DNA of 64,000 nt from Stakelama sediminis (GCF_014199335.1 NZ_JACIJI010000006.1:62001-126000), one strand, 5' to 3'; counted from the stretch's first letter, positions 17,742 through 27,414 are shown. Numbers and translations: made by a program. Notes: generated by a model not told the origin, from the sequence alone.

Positions 17742-18440
17742 TCAGCCGAGATGTTCGGCGAAGAATTTGGCCGTACGGTCATCGGCAAGATCGGCCGATT
17801 TTTCGGAACGGCGCTTTCCCACTTCGGTCGCAAAGCCGTGATCTTCGCCCGGATAGTCGTGCAGCGTGACTTTCGGATGATCTTCCAGCCCTGCATGCAT
17901 CTTCTTTTGCGTTTCCTTGTCGACGAAATGGTCTTCACCGGCAATGTGAAGCATCAGCGGCTTTGAAATCGCATGTTTTTCATTGAGGAGGCCGTCGATC
18001 CCAACACCGTAGTAGCCGACCGTTGCATCGATATCGGTGCGCGCGGCGGTCATAAAGGCCAGGCGACCGCCAAGGCAGTAGCCGACAGCGCCGACTTTCT
18101 TGCCCTCGCTAAGCTCGCGCGCCTTATGGATGGTCGCTTCGATATCGCGAATGCCCGCATCCTGATTGAACTTGCCCATCAGGTCGAGCGCGCGTTGCAT
18201 CTCCGGCTCAATATCGGGATCAAGCTCGATACCGGGTTCCAGCCGCCAGAAAAGATCCGGGGCAATGGCAAGATATCCTGCCTCTGCCAGCCGATCGCAT
18301 TTGCGTCGGATGCCGGCATTGACCCCGAAAATTTCCTGTATCACGATAATCGCAGCCCGGCGCGCGCCTGCGGGTTCAGCGATATAGGCGGCGAACTCGC
18401 CATTACCGTCTGGGCTCTTGATGGTGATCGACTTGCTCAT
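17742..18440 (-). CDS. Dienelactone hydrolase family protein
   Basis: Alpha/beta hydrolase of 232 residues. The nucleophile elbow GYCLGGRL carries the Cys typical of dienelactone hydrolases, the acid lies in IAGEDHFVDKE, and the His in GEDHGFATE. No aromatic-degradation genes lie nearby, so the true substrate is unknown; general housekeeping esterase activity is likely. It converges with the TerC gene, with 14 bp between stops. Confidence 0.88.
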   Translation of the reverse strand: MSKSITIKSPDGNGEFAAYIAEPAGARRAAIIVIQEIFGVNAGIRRKCDRLAEAGYLAIAPDLFWRLEPGIELDPDIEPEMQRALDLMGKFNQDAGIRDIEATIHKARELSEGKKVGAVGYCLGGRLAFMTAARTDIDATVGYYGVGIDGLLNEKHAISKPLMLHIAGEDHFVDKETQKKMHAGLEDHPKVTLHDYPGEDHGFATEVGKRRSEKSADLADDRTAKFFAEHLG

Positions 18441-18617
18441 GCAGGATTCTCCCTAAAATTGGTTCACGCCTCATTTTGGCGGTGCCATGCTGGTTCACTA
18501 ACGTGCAAGCATAGAACAGGATGCATGATTTGTGGGCGCTCTTGATCCTATACGCTATGCACAGGATTATGACGGGCCGAAGCCTTTTCTGATGGGTGCC
18601 CCGACAGGAGAAACCGC

Positions 18618-18863
18618 ATGAAGATCAATGTCGAGGTTGAATGTACGCCGGAGGAAGCAAGGCGCGCGATGGGGCTTCCCGATTTCACGCCGGTGCATGA
18701 CCGCTATATTTCTATGTTACTGGAATCCCTTGAAAAAGGCGCGCCACCTGAAATGCTGGAGACCATGCTGAAAGGCTGGGCACCGATGGGTGAGGCGGGG
18801 ATGCAGTTCTGGCGCAAATTATTCGACATGACGTCGGGCGGAATGAGTTCTGGTCGCGACTAA
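18618..18863 (+). CDS. DUF6489-like small conserved protein
   Basis: An 81-residue soluble protein starting MKINVEVECTPEEARRAMG, followed by LPDFTPVHDRYISMLLESL and a tryptophan-containing helix (LKGWAPMGEAGMQFWRKLF). Function is unknown; such proteins occur directly upstream of mnmE in related genomes as far as I recall. AGGAGAAA precedes the ATG. The stop lies 5 bp before the GTG of mnmE, suggesting a shared transcript. Confidence 0.7.
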   Translation: MKINVEVECTPEEARRAMGLPDFTPVHDRYISMLLESLEKGAPPEMLETMLKGWAPMGEAGMQFWRKLFDMTSGGMSSGRD

Positions 18864-18868
18864 AGACG

Positions 18869-20164
18869 GTGGATACGATTTTCGCCCTATCCAGCGGGCA
18901 GCCGCCAAGTGCCATTGCAGTCATCCGGATCAGCGGTTCTCAAACTGCGTCAGCGCTATCAGCATTGGCTCGCGCGCTGCCGCAGCCACGGCGGGCAAGT
19001 CTGCGTCGGCTGTACGATCCGCAAAGCGGCGAGGAACTGGATCAGGCATTGGTCCTGTGGTTTCCCGGTCCGGCAAGTGCGACGGGCGAGGACCTGGCGG
19101 AACTGCACCTGCATGGCGGCAGGGCAGTCGTTGCGGCGATCGAGACGGCACTTGGCAACGTAAAAGGATTACGCCCCGCCACCGCGGGAGAATTTACGCA
19201 GCGGGCATTGATGAACGGACGGATCGACCTGACTCAGGCGGAAGGTCTCGGTGAATTGCTGTCGGCAGAAACGGAGGCTGCCCGTCGGGCGGCCGTGCAT
19301 GCCAGTGAAGGCGGCATCCGCAAAAAGGTTGAACAGTGGAACGACCGCCTGTTGAACGTATCCGCGTCAGTTGAAGCGGAACTCGATCACTCCGATGAGG
19401 AGGATGTGGCGGCTGTTATCGGGTCCGGGCTCTCTTATCGTCGCGATTGCATCGCTCTCGCGGAGGAGCTGGAGCGGGCATTGGCATCGCCTTCGGTCGA
19501 GCGGTTGAATGAGGGAATTCGGATCGTACTCGCCGGTCCTCCCAATAGCGGTAAGTCGAGCCTGATCAATGCGATGACGGGGCGCGATGTCGCCATCGTA
19601 TCGGCGATCGCCGGCACGACGCGCGACCGGATCGAGATGGCGGTGACGCGTCGCGGTTATTCCTATATTCTGACTGACACGGCAGGTCTGGCAACCAAAA
19701 CCGATGATCCGATCGAAGCCATCGGAATTGAGCGTGCGCGCCAGGCGCTGGATGCAGCAGATGCGATTTTGTGGCTGGGGGATGAAAATCCGGATATCGC
19801 TTCAGACGCATCAATCATATTGATCCACGCGCGTTGCGATGAACCTGAGCGTGACGCGACGCCTGACGACCGGACACCGGTTTCATCGAAAACGGGTGCG
19901 GGACTGTCGGTGCTTTGGGAAAAGATCGAAGAACTGGCAAGCCGCCATATTCCTGCTGAAAGTGCTGTATTCTTCAATGAGCGTCAGCGACGGTTGATTA
20001 CTGAATGGAAGAACCGGCTTGAAGCAGCAGCGCAGGAGGAGGATCTTCTTCTGGTGGGCGAGCAATTGCGGCTTGCGCGATCGCTTTGCGACCAGATAAC
20101 AGGCCGGGCAGGGGTCGAGGCGATGCTGGGCGATATTTTTGCGCGCTTTTGTATCGGTAAATGA
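18869..20164 (+). CDS. mnmE: tRNA modification GTPase MnmE
   Basis: With MnmG it installs the cmnm5 group on U34 of tRNAs reading two-codon boxes. The N-terminal tetrahydrofolate-binding domain starts DTIFALSSGQPPSAIAVIRISG. A helical domain follows, interrupted by the G domain (GPPNSGKSS, DTAGL). The catalytic Cys lies in the C-terminal FCIGK. Start is GTG. The protein has 431 residues. A parS site sits directly behind the stop. Confidence 0.95.
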   Translation: MDTIFALSSGQPPSAIAVIRISGSQTASALSALARALPQPRRASLRRLYDPQSGEELDQALVLWFPGPASATGEDLAELHLHGGRAVVAAIETALGNVKGLRPATAGEFTQRALMNGRIDLTQAEGLGELLSAETEAARRAAVHASEGGIRKKVEQWNDRLLNVSASVEAELDHSDEEDVAAVIGSGLSYRRDCIALAEELERALASPSVERLNEGIRIVLAGPPNSGKSSLINAMTGRDVAIVSAIAGTTRDRIEMAVTRRGYSYILTDTAGLATKTDDPIEAIGIERARQALDAADAILWLGDENPDIASDASIILIHARCDEPERDATPDDRTPVSSKTGAGLSVLWEKIEELASRHIPAESAVFFNERQRRLITEWKNRLEAAAQEEDLLLVGEQLRLARSLCDQITGRAGVEAMLGDIFARFCIGK

Positions 20165-20180
20165 TGTTCCACGTGGAACA
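20165..20180. promoter_or_regulatory. parS centromere site 1
   Basis: The 16-bp palindrome TGTTCCACGTGGAACA matches the ParB-binding consensus TGTTNCACGTGNAACA exactly. It lies between mnmE and mnmG, about 6.4 kb from the predicted origin and 2.5 kb upstream of parA. Confidence 0.95.
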
Positions 20181-20224
20181 TTTTGACCTGAGCGATTGAA
20201 GGGCGTAGCGAGCGCGCCGTGCAT

Positions 20225-22057
20225 ATGTTCGATGTCATTGTGGTGGGCGGGGGCCATGCCGGAACCGAAGCTGCGGCCGTAGCGGCACGGCGGGGTGCGT
20301 CCGTGGCCCTGATAACTTTTGATGCCGCCAAAGTTGGTGCCATGTCGTGCAACCCGGCCATTGGCGGGCTGGGTAAAGGCCATCTTGTCCGTGAAGTGGA
20401 TGCGTTTGACGGATTGATCGCACGCGCGGCCGATGCGGCGGCAATCCATTACCGGATGCTCAATCGAAGCAAGGGAAGCGCGGTCCAGGGGCCGCGCATT
20501 CAGGCGGATCGCACCTTATATGCTTCGGCAATTCAGCAGATGTTAGACCGGTTGCCGGGGCTGACCATCGTCGAGGGGGAAGCGGATAGCCTGATCCTGA
20601 AGGACGATGGTTCGATCGCGGGTATCCGGCTTGGTGACGGGAGCGCGGTGAGAGCGCCGGCGGTTGTCCTGGCAACGGGCACTTTTTTAGGCGGCAGGCT
20701 GTTTCGCGGCGAAGACCGTGAAACGGGTGGGCGCGTGGGTGAGCGCGCCGCGAGCCGCCTGGCTGAGCAATTGCGTTCGCTTGACCTGCCAATGGCGCGG
20801 CTCAAGACCGGCACGCCGCCACGCCTTGATGGGCGCACTATCGACTGGGCGGTGTTGTCCGAACAACCGTCGGATTCGGATTTCTGGGCTATGTCTCCGA
20901 TGACGACGATACGCCGGAACCCGCAGATTTTTTGCGCGATCACCCGCACCAATCCCGGCACTCACGATGCCATCCGTCGTGGCCTGGACCGCTCGCCGCT
21001 TTTTTCCGGCGATATCGGGGGGCAGGGGCCGCGTTACTGCCCTTCGATCGAGGACAAGATTCACCGGTTTGGGGATCGGGACGGCCATCAGGTGTTTTTG
21101 GAGCCGGAAGGGCTGGACACGCATCTCGTCTATCCGAACGGGATTTCCACATCGCTTCCCGTCGACGTACAGCATGAAATGGTCCGTTCGATGAAGGGCC
21201 TTGAACACTGCGCTATCATCACGTCGGGCTATGCGGTCGAATATGACTATATCGATCCACGCAGTCTCGACCACAGACTCGCATTGCCGCAATTGCCTGG
21301 TCTATATTGCGCCGGGCAGATTAACGGAACCACCGGCTATGAGGAGGCGGCGGGGCAGGGGTTGATCGCCGGCGCCAACGCCGCCGCCTTTGCGCTCGAC
21401 ATTGAACCGCTCCTGCTAGATCGCGCGACCAGTTATCTGGGCGTGATGGTTGACGATCTGGTGGTGCAGGGTGTGACTGAGCCCTATCGGATGTTGACTG
21501 CACGCGCGGAATATCGCCTGCGGTTGCGCGCGAATAATGCACATCACCGGCTGAGCGATATTGCCGAGCGTCTGGGATGCCTTGGACAGGAACGGCAACA
21601 ATGGGTAAATCTGTATCGCCGGGAACGGGCGCGTCTGGATTCGGTATTTGATCGGAAAATTGCGCCGAACACATTGCGCGTCGAAGGTCTTTCCGTGCCG
21701 GAAGATGGAATTGTCCGCAGCGTTGCAGAGTGGTTGCGCTTTCCTGCTGTACCGGCGGAATTCCTTTTTTCGGACGAGAATATTGCGAGCAATCCTGTTT
21801 TGCAGGAGCGGATCGAAGATGCTCGATATGCGCCGTATCTGGAGCGTCAGGCGCAGGAGGTTTCGCAGATGCAGGCCAATGACGCTATTTCACTGAACGG
21901 TGGACTGGACTATCGCACCATCCCCGGGCTTTCGGCAGAAATGGTCGAGCGGCTCTCGGCCACCAGACCAGCCACATTGGGACAGGCGTCACGAATCCGC
22001 GGCATTACTCCAGCGGCATTGTCGGCGATCCTGCTCTATGTAAAGCGAGCGGGCTAA
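20225..22057 (+). CDS. mnmG: tRNA uridine-5-carboxymethylaminomethyl modification enzyme MnmG
   Basis: FAD-dependent partner of MnmE. The dinucleotide-binding [14 protein letters not shown] is at the N terminus, followed by the family signatures [12 protein letters not shown] and [21 protein letters not shown]-terminal helical domain ends in YVKRAG. The ATG at 20225 is preferred over a GTG six bases upstream. It has 610 residues. The stop overlaps the rsmG start by one base. Confidence 0.95.
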   Translation: MFDVIVVGGGHAGTEAAAVAARRGASVALITFDAAKVGAMSCNPAIGGLGKGHLVREVDAFDGLIARAADAAAIHYRMLNRSKGSAVQGPRIQADRTLYASAIQQMLDRLPGLTIVEGEADSLILKDDGSIAGIRLGDGSAVRAPAVVLATGTFLGGRLFRGEDRETGGRVGERAASRLAEQLRSLDLPMARLKTGTPPRLDGRTIDWAVLSEQPSDSDFWAMSPMTTIRRNPQIFCAITRTNPGTHDAIRRGLDRSPLFSGDIGGQGPRYCPSIEDKIHRFGDRDGHQVFLEPEGLDTHLVYPNGISTSLPVDVQHEMVRSMKGLEHCAIITSGYAVEYDYIDPRSLDHRLALPQLPGLYCAGQINGTTGYEEAAGQGLIAGANAAAFALDIEPLLLDRATSYLGVMVDDLVVQGVTEPYRMLTARAEYRLRLRANNAHHRLSDIAERLGCLGQERQQWVNLYRRERARLDSVFDRKIAPNTLRVEGLSVPEDGIVRSVAEWLRFPAVPAEFLFSDENIASNPVLQERIEDARYAPYLERQAQEVSQMQANDAISLNGGLDYRTIPGLSAEMVERLSATRPATLGQASRIRGITPAALSAILLYVKRAG

Positions 22058-22674
22058 TGACTGAGCATGAAGCTCGTCAGTGGATAATTGACCGATTTGG
22101 TGTTTCACGTGAAACACAAATTGAGCGTTTTTGCGCTTTGGTGCTGGAGGAAAGCAATCGCCAGAATTTGATTGCGCAATCGACCATTCCCGAAATCTGG
22201 GCGCGCCATATTGTCGATTCTGCGCAACTGATTGGATTGGCGCCCGATAGCGATGGCGAATGGCTCGATATCGGAAGCGGGGCCGGCTTTCCGGGGATTG
22301 TCGTGGCGATCTTGAGGGATGCTCCCATCCGAATGATCGAACCCAGAAAACGGCGCGTCGATTTTCTCGCAAGCGCGTGTGAGACGCTGGGGCTGCGACA
22401 TGTGAGCATCGACCCGGTGAAAGTCGAAAAGGTGATGCTGCAGCGCCCTGCGGCAATTATTTCCGCGCGTGCCGTGGCTGCTCTTCCAAAGTTATTCAGT
22501 GCAGGGGCGCATCTTGCGGATAAAAATAGCTGCTGGCTGTTGCCAAAAGGACAATCGGTACATTCGGAGGTGGAAGAGGCACGCAAGTCATGGCAAGGTG
22601 TGTTTCACGTGGAACAAAGCCTCACCAATTCTGACTCTGCCATAGTGGTTGCGCGGGAAGTTCGGTCTCGATGA
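22057..22674 (+). CDS. rsmG: 16S rRNA (guanine-527-N7)-methyltransferase
   Basis: SAM-dependent methyltransferase acting on G527 of 16S rRNA. The SAM-binding motif WLDIGSGAGFPGIV is clear, with RHIVDSAQLI before it and RAVAALPKLF after. It has 205 residues. Two parS sites are embedded in the coding sequence, one near each end, so ParB loads within this gene. It overlaps both mnmG and parA. Confidence 0.94.
   Translation: MTEHEARQWIIDRFGVSRETQIERFCALVLEESNRQNLIAQSTIPEIWARHIVDSAQLIGLAPDSDGEWLDIGSGAGFPGIVVAILRDAPIRMIEPRKRRVDFLASACETLGLRHVSIDPVKVEKVMLQRPAAIISARAVAALPKLFSAGAHLADKNSCWLLPKGQSVHSEVEEARKSWQGVFHVEQSLTNSDSAIVVAREVRSR
22101..22116. promoter_or_regulatory. parS centromere site 2 (inside rsmG)
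   Basis: TGTTTCACGTGAAACA, a perfect palindrome and the canonical parS sequence, lies in the 5' part of rsmG where it encodes part of GVSRETQ. Confidence 0.96.
22601..22616. promoter_or_regulatory. parS centromere site 3 (inside rsmG)
   Basis: TGTTTCACGTGGAACA fits the parS consensus TGTTNCACGTGNAACA, with an asymmetric pair at the variable positions. It lies in the last codons of rsmG, 55 bp before parA. Confidence 0.9.
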
Positions 22675-23450
22675 TTTGTATTGCGGTTGCCAATCAAAAA
22701 GGTGGCGTGGGAAAGACCACCACCGCAATCAATGTGGGAACGGCGCTGGCAGCGACGGGAATGCGGGTTCTGCTGCTCGACCTTGATCCGCAAGGAAATG
22801 CATCGACAGGGCTGGGAATCAGCCGTCATGATCGCGAGCGGTCGACCTACGACCTGTTGATCAGTGATATCAGCCTGACCGAAGCTGCGGTTTCAACGCG
22901 GGTTCCCAGACTGGATATTGTACCGGCGACGGTGGATCTTTCAGGCGCGGAAATCGAACTGATCGAATTTGAAGCGCGCACCCATCGTCTGGACAGGGCA
23001 GTGCAACGTAGCGATGATCGCTGGGATGTCATATTGATCGACTGCCCGCCGTCGCTTGGCCTGTTGACGATCAATGCCATGGTGGCCGCACATGCGCTGC
23101 TCGTCCCGCTTCAGTGCGAATTTTTCGCGCTGGAGGGGTTGAGCCAATTGCTGACGACGGTTGAGCGGATTCGTACGCGCTTCAATCCGGGTCTTTCGAT
23201 CCTCGGCGTGGTGCTGACCATGTATGATCGCCGGAACCGTCTCACCGATCAGGTATCCGACGATGTGCGGGCGGTGCTGGGCAATGTTGTGTTCGAAACG
23301 GTCATTCCGCGTAATGTACGTCTTTCGGAGGCGCCGAGCCATGGCGTACCCGCGCTGATCTATGACCATCGCTGTCCGGGGTCCGAAGCCTATATCGCCC
23401 TTGCCCGCGAAGTGATTGCCCGATTGCCACAACCGACGGAGGCCGCATGA
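22671..23450 (+). CDS. parA: Chromosome partitioning ATPase ParA
   Basis: Walker-type ATPase that moves ParB-bound origins to the cell poles. The deviant Walker A KGGVGKTT has the signature Lys10 and Lys15. The Walker A' DLDPQGNASTGLG and Walker B VILIDCPPSLGLL follow. It has 259 residues, without the N-terminal HTH of plasmid type Ia ParA, which fits a chromosomal protein. The start overlaps rsmG and the stop overlaps parB, each by four bases. Confidence 0.96.
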   Translation: MICIAVANQKGGVGKTTTAINVGTALAATGMRVLLLDLDPQGNASTGLGISRHDRERSTYDLLISDISLTEAAVSTRVPRLDIVPATVDLSGAEIELIEFEARTHRLDRAVQRSDDRWDVILIDCPPSLGLLTINAMVAAHALLVPLQCEFFALEGLSQLLTTVERIRTRFNPGLSILGVVLTMYDRRNRLTDQVSDDVRAVLGNVVFETVIPRNVRLSEAPSHGVPALIYDHRCPGSEAYIALAREVIARLPQPTEAA

Positions 23451-24358
23451 ACGACAAACCCGCAGCATCGGCGCGCAAGGTCCGGCCGGGGCTGGGCAGG
23501 GGACTGAGTGCCCTGTTGGGCGACGTCGATCGTGAAGAACCGATCGAGGGCGGCGCACCTCCTGCCGGTATCCGCATGTTGCCGGTCAGTGCGCTTGCGC
23601 CGCATCCCGGTCAGCCGCGCCGCCATTTCGATGAAGAGGCGATTGCCGAACTCGCCAATTCCATCGCGCAACGCGGGTTGATTCAACCCATTGTCGTGCG
23701 CCCGCATGGTAAGGATTTTCAGATTGTCGCGGGCGAGCGGCGCTGGCGCGCGGCACAGCGGGCGCGCCTTCACAATGTGCCGGTAATCGTCCGCGAGCTT
23801 TCCGACGCCGAAACGCTTGAAATTGCGCTGGTCGAAAATATCCAGCGCCAGGACCTGAATGCGATCGAAGAAGCCGATGCCTATCGCAAGCTGATCGAGG
23901 AATTCGGGCATACGCAGGAGGCGCTGGCAAGGCTGGTGGCGAAATCGCGCAGCCATATCGCCAATTTGCTGCGGCTTCTGGATCTGCCGGTGCAGGTGCA
24001 GAAGATGGTCATCGAAGACGAGCTGCAAATGGGGCACGCGCGTGCCCTGATCGGTGCCCCCGATCCCTTGGCGCTGGCGCAACGGGTACGCGACAAACAA
24101 CTGACCGTGCGAGAGACCGAGCGACTGGTGCGGCAGGCGCGTTCAGGCAAAAAAGACCGAAAGACCGAAGGAAACGGCGGCAGCGGCGATACCGGCCAGG
24201 ATGCTGACCTGCAGGCGCTTGAACAGCAACTCGGCGACGTCCTCGGGCTGCATGTACGAATCAGCCATTCGGATAAGGGCGGAGCGCTGACCATCAACTA
24301 TTCGACGCTCGATCAGCTCGACATGGTATGCCAGCGGTTGAGCGGAGATGGTTTCTAA
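23447..24358 (+). CDS. parB: Chromosome partitioning CTPase/DNA-binding protein ParB
   Basis: Binds parS and spreads as a CTP-dependent clamp. After an Arg/Gly-rich N-terminal segment for ParA contact (GLGRGLSALLG), the CTP-binding boxes appear (HPGQPRRHF, then GERRWRAAQRA). The HTH follows (TQEALARLVAKSRSHIANLLRLL), and the C-terminal dimerisation domain ends the protein. Length 303. The three parS sites lie within 3.3 kb upstream. Confidence 0.96.
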   Translation: MNDKPAASARKVRPGLGRGLSALLGDVDREEPIEGGAPPAGIRMLPVSALAPHPGQPRRHFDEEAIAELANSIAQRGLIQPIVVRPHGKDFQIVAGERRWRAAQRARLHNVPVIVRELSDAETLEIALVENIQRQDLNAIEEADAYRKLIEEFGHTQEALARLVAKSRSHIANLLRLLDLPVQVQKMVIEDELQMGHARALIGAPDPLALAQRVRDKQLTVRETERLVRQARSGKKDRKTEGNGGSGDTGQDADLQALEQQLGDVLGLHVRISHSDKGGALTINYSTLDQLDMVCQRLSGDGF

Positions 24359-24371
24359 AAATAATATTTAA

Positions 24372-24389
24372 TTCATATACTTATATGAA
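24372..24389. promoter_or_regulatory. AT-rich perfect palindrome after parB
   Basis: Arms TTCATATA and TATATGAA around CT form an 18-bp perfect inverted repeat in a short AT-rich island between parB and a DUF3429 gene. It has no T-run and is AT-only in the stem, so it is a poor terminator. It looks more like a protein-binding site. No regulator gene is adjacent. Confidence 0.4.
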
Positions 24390-24460
24390 ATCTCCTGTCG
24401 AGAGGATTGCCTCGGTAGCGACAGTCGCAACCTGTCGCGCGACGGTGCGTTCACAAAAGA

Positions 24461-24925
24461 ATGAATCGTCGATCAGAAGTTTCCATTCCCCTCGATAGCA
24501 TCGTTTTTGGCTATGGGCCGATGATTCCGTTCGTGGCAGCGGCGGTGGGTATCTGGCTGATGCACCGTCCATGGCCGATGATCGCGCTATGGCTGGTGAC
24601 CTTATGGGGCGCGTTGATTCTGTCCTTTATCGCCGGGGTTCGACGTGGTTTTGGGTTCGGGCGGCAAACCGCTTCGACGCGAACCGAGATCCTGACCATG
24701 CTTCCCTATTTCGTAATTGCCGGACTGGCATTGGTGGTATCGTCGCAATTGCTTGCTATTGCATTGTTAATGCTTGGATTTCTTCTTGCTGCGGTGCTGG
24801 ACCGGCATGCCGCGCTGAACGGGGATGCACCCGCGCATTTCGCACGCTTACGTCCACCGCAATTCCTGATAGCAGTGCTAGCACTGGCTGCGATCTGGCT
24901 GCATCTGGCATTGGCAGGAAGTTGA
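24461..24925 (+). CDS. DUF3429 family membrane protein
   Basis: A 154-residue integral membrane protein with about five predicted helices, matching the DUF3429 family of unknown function. Key features are GYGPMIPFVAAAVGIW near the start, a WGALILSFIAGVRRGFGFG segment, and a C-terminal helix rich in Leu and Ala. No catalytic residues are recognised. It lies 52 bp before another membrane protein gene on the same strand. Confidence 0.7.
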   Translation: MNRRSEVSIPLDSIVFGYGPMIPFVAAAVGIWLMHRPWPMIALWLVTLWGALILSFIAGVRRGFGFGRQTASTRTEILTMLPYFVIAGLALVVSSQLLAIALLMLGFLLAAVLDRHAALNGDAPAHFARLRPPQFLIAVLALAAIWLHLALAGS

Positions 24926-24977
24926 ATCTCAAACGTAGTTAACGCTGTTTTAGGCGTTTTACGGGCAGATAGCCTGT

Positions 24978-26585
24978 ATGCGTCTTCCCGTATCCCGATG
25001 GCCGTTGCTGGTGCTGCCGACGCTCCTGTTCGTGGCGTTCTTTCACTGGCAGATGCTCGACATCGGCAATGCCGGATGGCTGATCCGCGGCACGGACAAT
25101 GGTGAAAATGCATTGGGCCTTCATGCCTGGCTGCATGATCCCGCGCCGAGCTTGTTGAAAACATGGCTGCTGGGCGGGCCGGAGGGGGTGTCCCTGTTGT
25201 TCACGGACAGCAACCCGCTGATCGCGATGCTTGCAAGACCCTTTGCAGCGCTGTTGCCGCCTGATGCGCAATTTGTCGGGCCATGGTTGCTGCTCTGTCT
25301 GTTCCTGCAAATCGGCTTCGCATGGCGGCTTTTGCGGGACCATGCACCCAATCCCGTTGCTCTGTGGGGCGGTGTGCTGTTGCTCGCGGCATTACCGACG
25401 CTGTTCAATCGGTTCGTTCATGCCAATCTGTTTGCCCATTGGCTGATCCTATGGGCGATATGGCGATTTCTCGATGAAGAGCGCAGCGGGCGAAATATCG
25501 GCTGGGCGGTCCTGATCGCGATTACCGCGCTGATCCACAGCTATCTGCTGGTGATGGTCGGTGCGATCTGGGCCAGTGCAATGCTTCGCCGTTTCGCGCT
25601 GGAACGGGGATGGGGACAGCGCTTCCGAACCGTGTGTGAATGCATCGCAATTCTGCTGCTTGTGGCAGGAATTGCCTGGATATTAGGGGTTGGCGTACCG
25701 CATCATTCATTCGGTAACTATGGTGCCTTCGCGATGCCGCTGGATGCGCTATGGAATCCCGGTACGCCTGCTTATTCCGCGTTTCTACCCGCTATCCCGC
25801 AACAGCCGGGCAGGGGCTTCGAAGGCTTTCAGTATCTGGGACTGGGCCTGTTGATCCTGTTGCCGGTGGCTGCCCTGCTGTCGCGATTTTTTCCGGCATC
25901 CGGGGCGGAAGCAGACGATCTTGAGCGCCTGAAATGGCTGGTCCCTGCACTGGTGGTGCTGACCCTGCTGGCGGTGAGCAACTATCCTGACTTTGCCGGA
26001 CATAAATTGCCGCGTTTTCCCCTGCCGGAGGTTACCAGCCACCTTGACGCCATCCGCGCTTCAGGCCGCCTGTTCTGGCCGGTTTCCTATGTGCTGGTGC
26101 TCATCGCCATCCGTGTTGTGTATCGATTGCCGGGCGAGCGCTCGGCGCTGTTGCTGGGCGCATTTCTCGCCGTTCAGATTGCCGATATGACACCGATGGC
26201 GGCGAGTATTCGCGCGCAGACGGCCGATGCCACTCAGGACCGTCTGTATGTCCGAACCGCCGACCCGCGATGGGCCGGCCTTGTCGCGCGGGCCCGGGAC
26301 GTTGCATTCATGCCCGGCAACGTCACCCGTGATCTGGCGCTGTTTCAGGAAGTCGCCTGGCGCGCGATCGATCTTCGACGTCCGGTACGCAATGTCTACG
26401 CGGCGCGCGCCTCTCTGGCGGCCGAGGCCAGACTGCTCCGGGATCGGCGAGCCTTTCAGCACGGTGTCCTCGCACCCGACCGCCTCTATATTCTGGGGCC
26501 TCATATTGCGGTACCGCCGACAGCCCGGCAACGCATGATGGTTCTGGATGGCGTGCGCGTGCTGGCGCCGGTTACGTCCCGCTAA
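24978..26585 (+). CDS. Polytopic membrane protein, DUF6311-like
   Basis: A 535-residue membrane protein with roughly ten hydrophobic helices and a soluble C-terminal part of about 120 residues. The first loop carries the acidic NGENALGLHAWLHD and LFTDSNPLIAML segments. Such architecture resembles GT-C-type glycosyltransferases and the DUF6311 family, but I see no verified catalytic motif. No glycan genes lie nearby, so substrate and role are open. Start ATG at 24978. Confidence 0.6.
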   Translation: MRLPVSRWPLLVLPTLLFVAFFHWQMLDIGNAGWLIRGTDNGENALGLHAWLHDPAPSLLKTWLLGGPEGVSLLFTDSNPLIAMLARPFAALLPPDAQFVGPWLLLCLFLQIGFAWRLLRDHAPNPVALWGGVLLLAALPTLFNRFVHANLFAHWLILWAIWRFLDEERSGRNIGWAVLIAITALIHSYLLVMVGAIWASAMLRRFALERGWGQRFRTVCECIAILLLVAGIAWILGVGVPHHSFGNYGAFAMPLDALWNPGTPAYSAFLPAIPQQPGRGFEGFQYLGLGLLILLPVAALLSRFFPASGAEADDLERLKWLVPALVVLTLLAVSNYPDFAGHKLPRFPLPEVTSHLDAIRASGRLFWPVSYVLVLIAIRVVYRLPGERSALLLGAFLAVQIADMTPMAASIRAQTADATQDRLYVRTADPRWAGLVARARDVAFMPGNVTRDLALFQEVAWRAIDLRRPVRNVYAARASLAAEARLLRDRRAFQHGVLAPDRLYILGPHIAVPPTARQRMMVLDGVRVLAPVTSR

Positions 26586-26717
26586 ACCGGTGCTTGCTCT
26601 TGCCTAACCGACACAGTTCGGCTATGCGCGCGCCTTTCCACGATTATTCGAAGGATGGTCCGGCCGGTTAGGGCTGCCGAGGCTGTCCGTTGATCGTCGA
26701 ACAACAAGGAGACGAAA
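26586..26717 (+). promoter_or_regulatory. Structured leader of rpmI-rplT
   Basis: The leader contains complementary segments CCTAACCG (26603-26610) and CGGTTAGG (26665-26672) that could pair around a 54-nt loop. A strong ribosome-binding site (CAAGGAGAC) precedes rpmI. In other bacteria L20 represses this operon through the leader RNA, so a related control is possible. infC, often upstream, is not here. Confidence 0.35.
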
Positions 26718-26921
26718 ATGCCCAAGCTCAAGACGAAGAGCGGCGTCAAAAAACGCTTCAAATTCACCGCTTCCGGCAAGGTGAAGCATGGCGTGGCCGG
26801 CAAGCGCCACCGCCTGATCAGCCATAATGCCAAATATATCCGTCAGAATCGCGGCACGTCGGTGCTGTCCGATTCGGATACCGGTCATGTGCGCCTCTGG
26901 GCGCCCTACGGACTGAAGTAA
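26718..26921 (+). CDS. rpmI: 50S ribosomal protein L35
   Basis: Basic 67-residue protein of the large ribosomal subunit. It begins MPKLKTKSGVKKRFKFTASG, which is typical of L35, and contains KHRLISH-like (RHRLISHNAK) and C-terminal RLWAPYGLK segments. It is the first gene of the rpmI-rplT pair and is preceded by a strong Shine-Dalgarno sequence. Confidence 0.97.
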   Translation: MPKLKTKSGVKKRFKFTASGKVKHGVAGKRHRLISHNAKYIRQNRGTSVLSDSDTGHVRLWAPYGLK

Positions 26922-26935
26922 GGGAGGCGGATTAA

Positions 26936-27301
26936 ATGGCACGTGTAAAACGCGGTACTACCACCAAGGCGAAGCATAAGCGGATTCTGGATCAGGCGAA
27001 GGGCTATTACGGCCGTCGCAAGAACACCATCCGCATCGCGCGTCAGGCCGTCGAAAAGGCCGGTCAGTACGCCTATCGTGACCGTAAGGTTAAGAAGCGC
27101 AGCTTCCGCGCGCTTTGGATTCAGCGCATCAATGCGGGCGTTCGCGCCGAGGGCCTGACCTATTCGCAGTTCATGCACGGGCTGAAGCTCGCGGGCATCG
27201 ACCTCGACCGCAAGGTGCTGGCCGACATCGCCATGCATGAAGGCGAGGCGTTTAGCGCCATCGTCGCACAGGCAAAGGCGGCGCTGCCCAAGGCCGCCTG
27301 A
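26936..27301 (+). CDS. rplT: 50S ribosomal protein L20
   Basis: Large-subunit assembly protein of 121 residues. The family start [18 protein letters not shown], the [14 protein letters not shown] motif and the [20 protein letters not shown] helix are all present. It may repress its own operon. The 14-bp gap after rpmI contains a GGGAGG site. Confidence 0.97.
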   Translation: MARVKRGTTTKAKHKRILDQAKGYYGRRKNTIRIARQAVEKAGQYAYRDRKVKKRSFRALWIQRINAGVRAEGLTYSQFMHGLKLAGIDLDRKVLADIAMHEGEAFSAIVAQAKAALPKAA

Positions 27302-27329
27302 GGCGCCTGACAGCGACGCGACCTAAATG

Positions 27330-27357
27330 GGGCGCGGGTGGAACGCCACCCGCGCCC
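27330..27357 (+). terminator. Intrinsic terminator after rplT
   Basis: Perfect 12-bp GC-rich stem (arms GGGCGCGGGTGG and CCACCCGCGCCC) with an AACG loop, followed directly by TTTGCG. It lies 29 bp after the rplT stop and before pheS. The short T-run suggests moderate efficiency. Confidence 0.75.
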
Positions 27358-27414
27358 TTTGCGTATCGACTATAGGCCGTTACAGGCTTGGCCGACTTCC
27401 ACACAGAGGATTGC

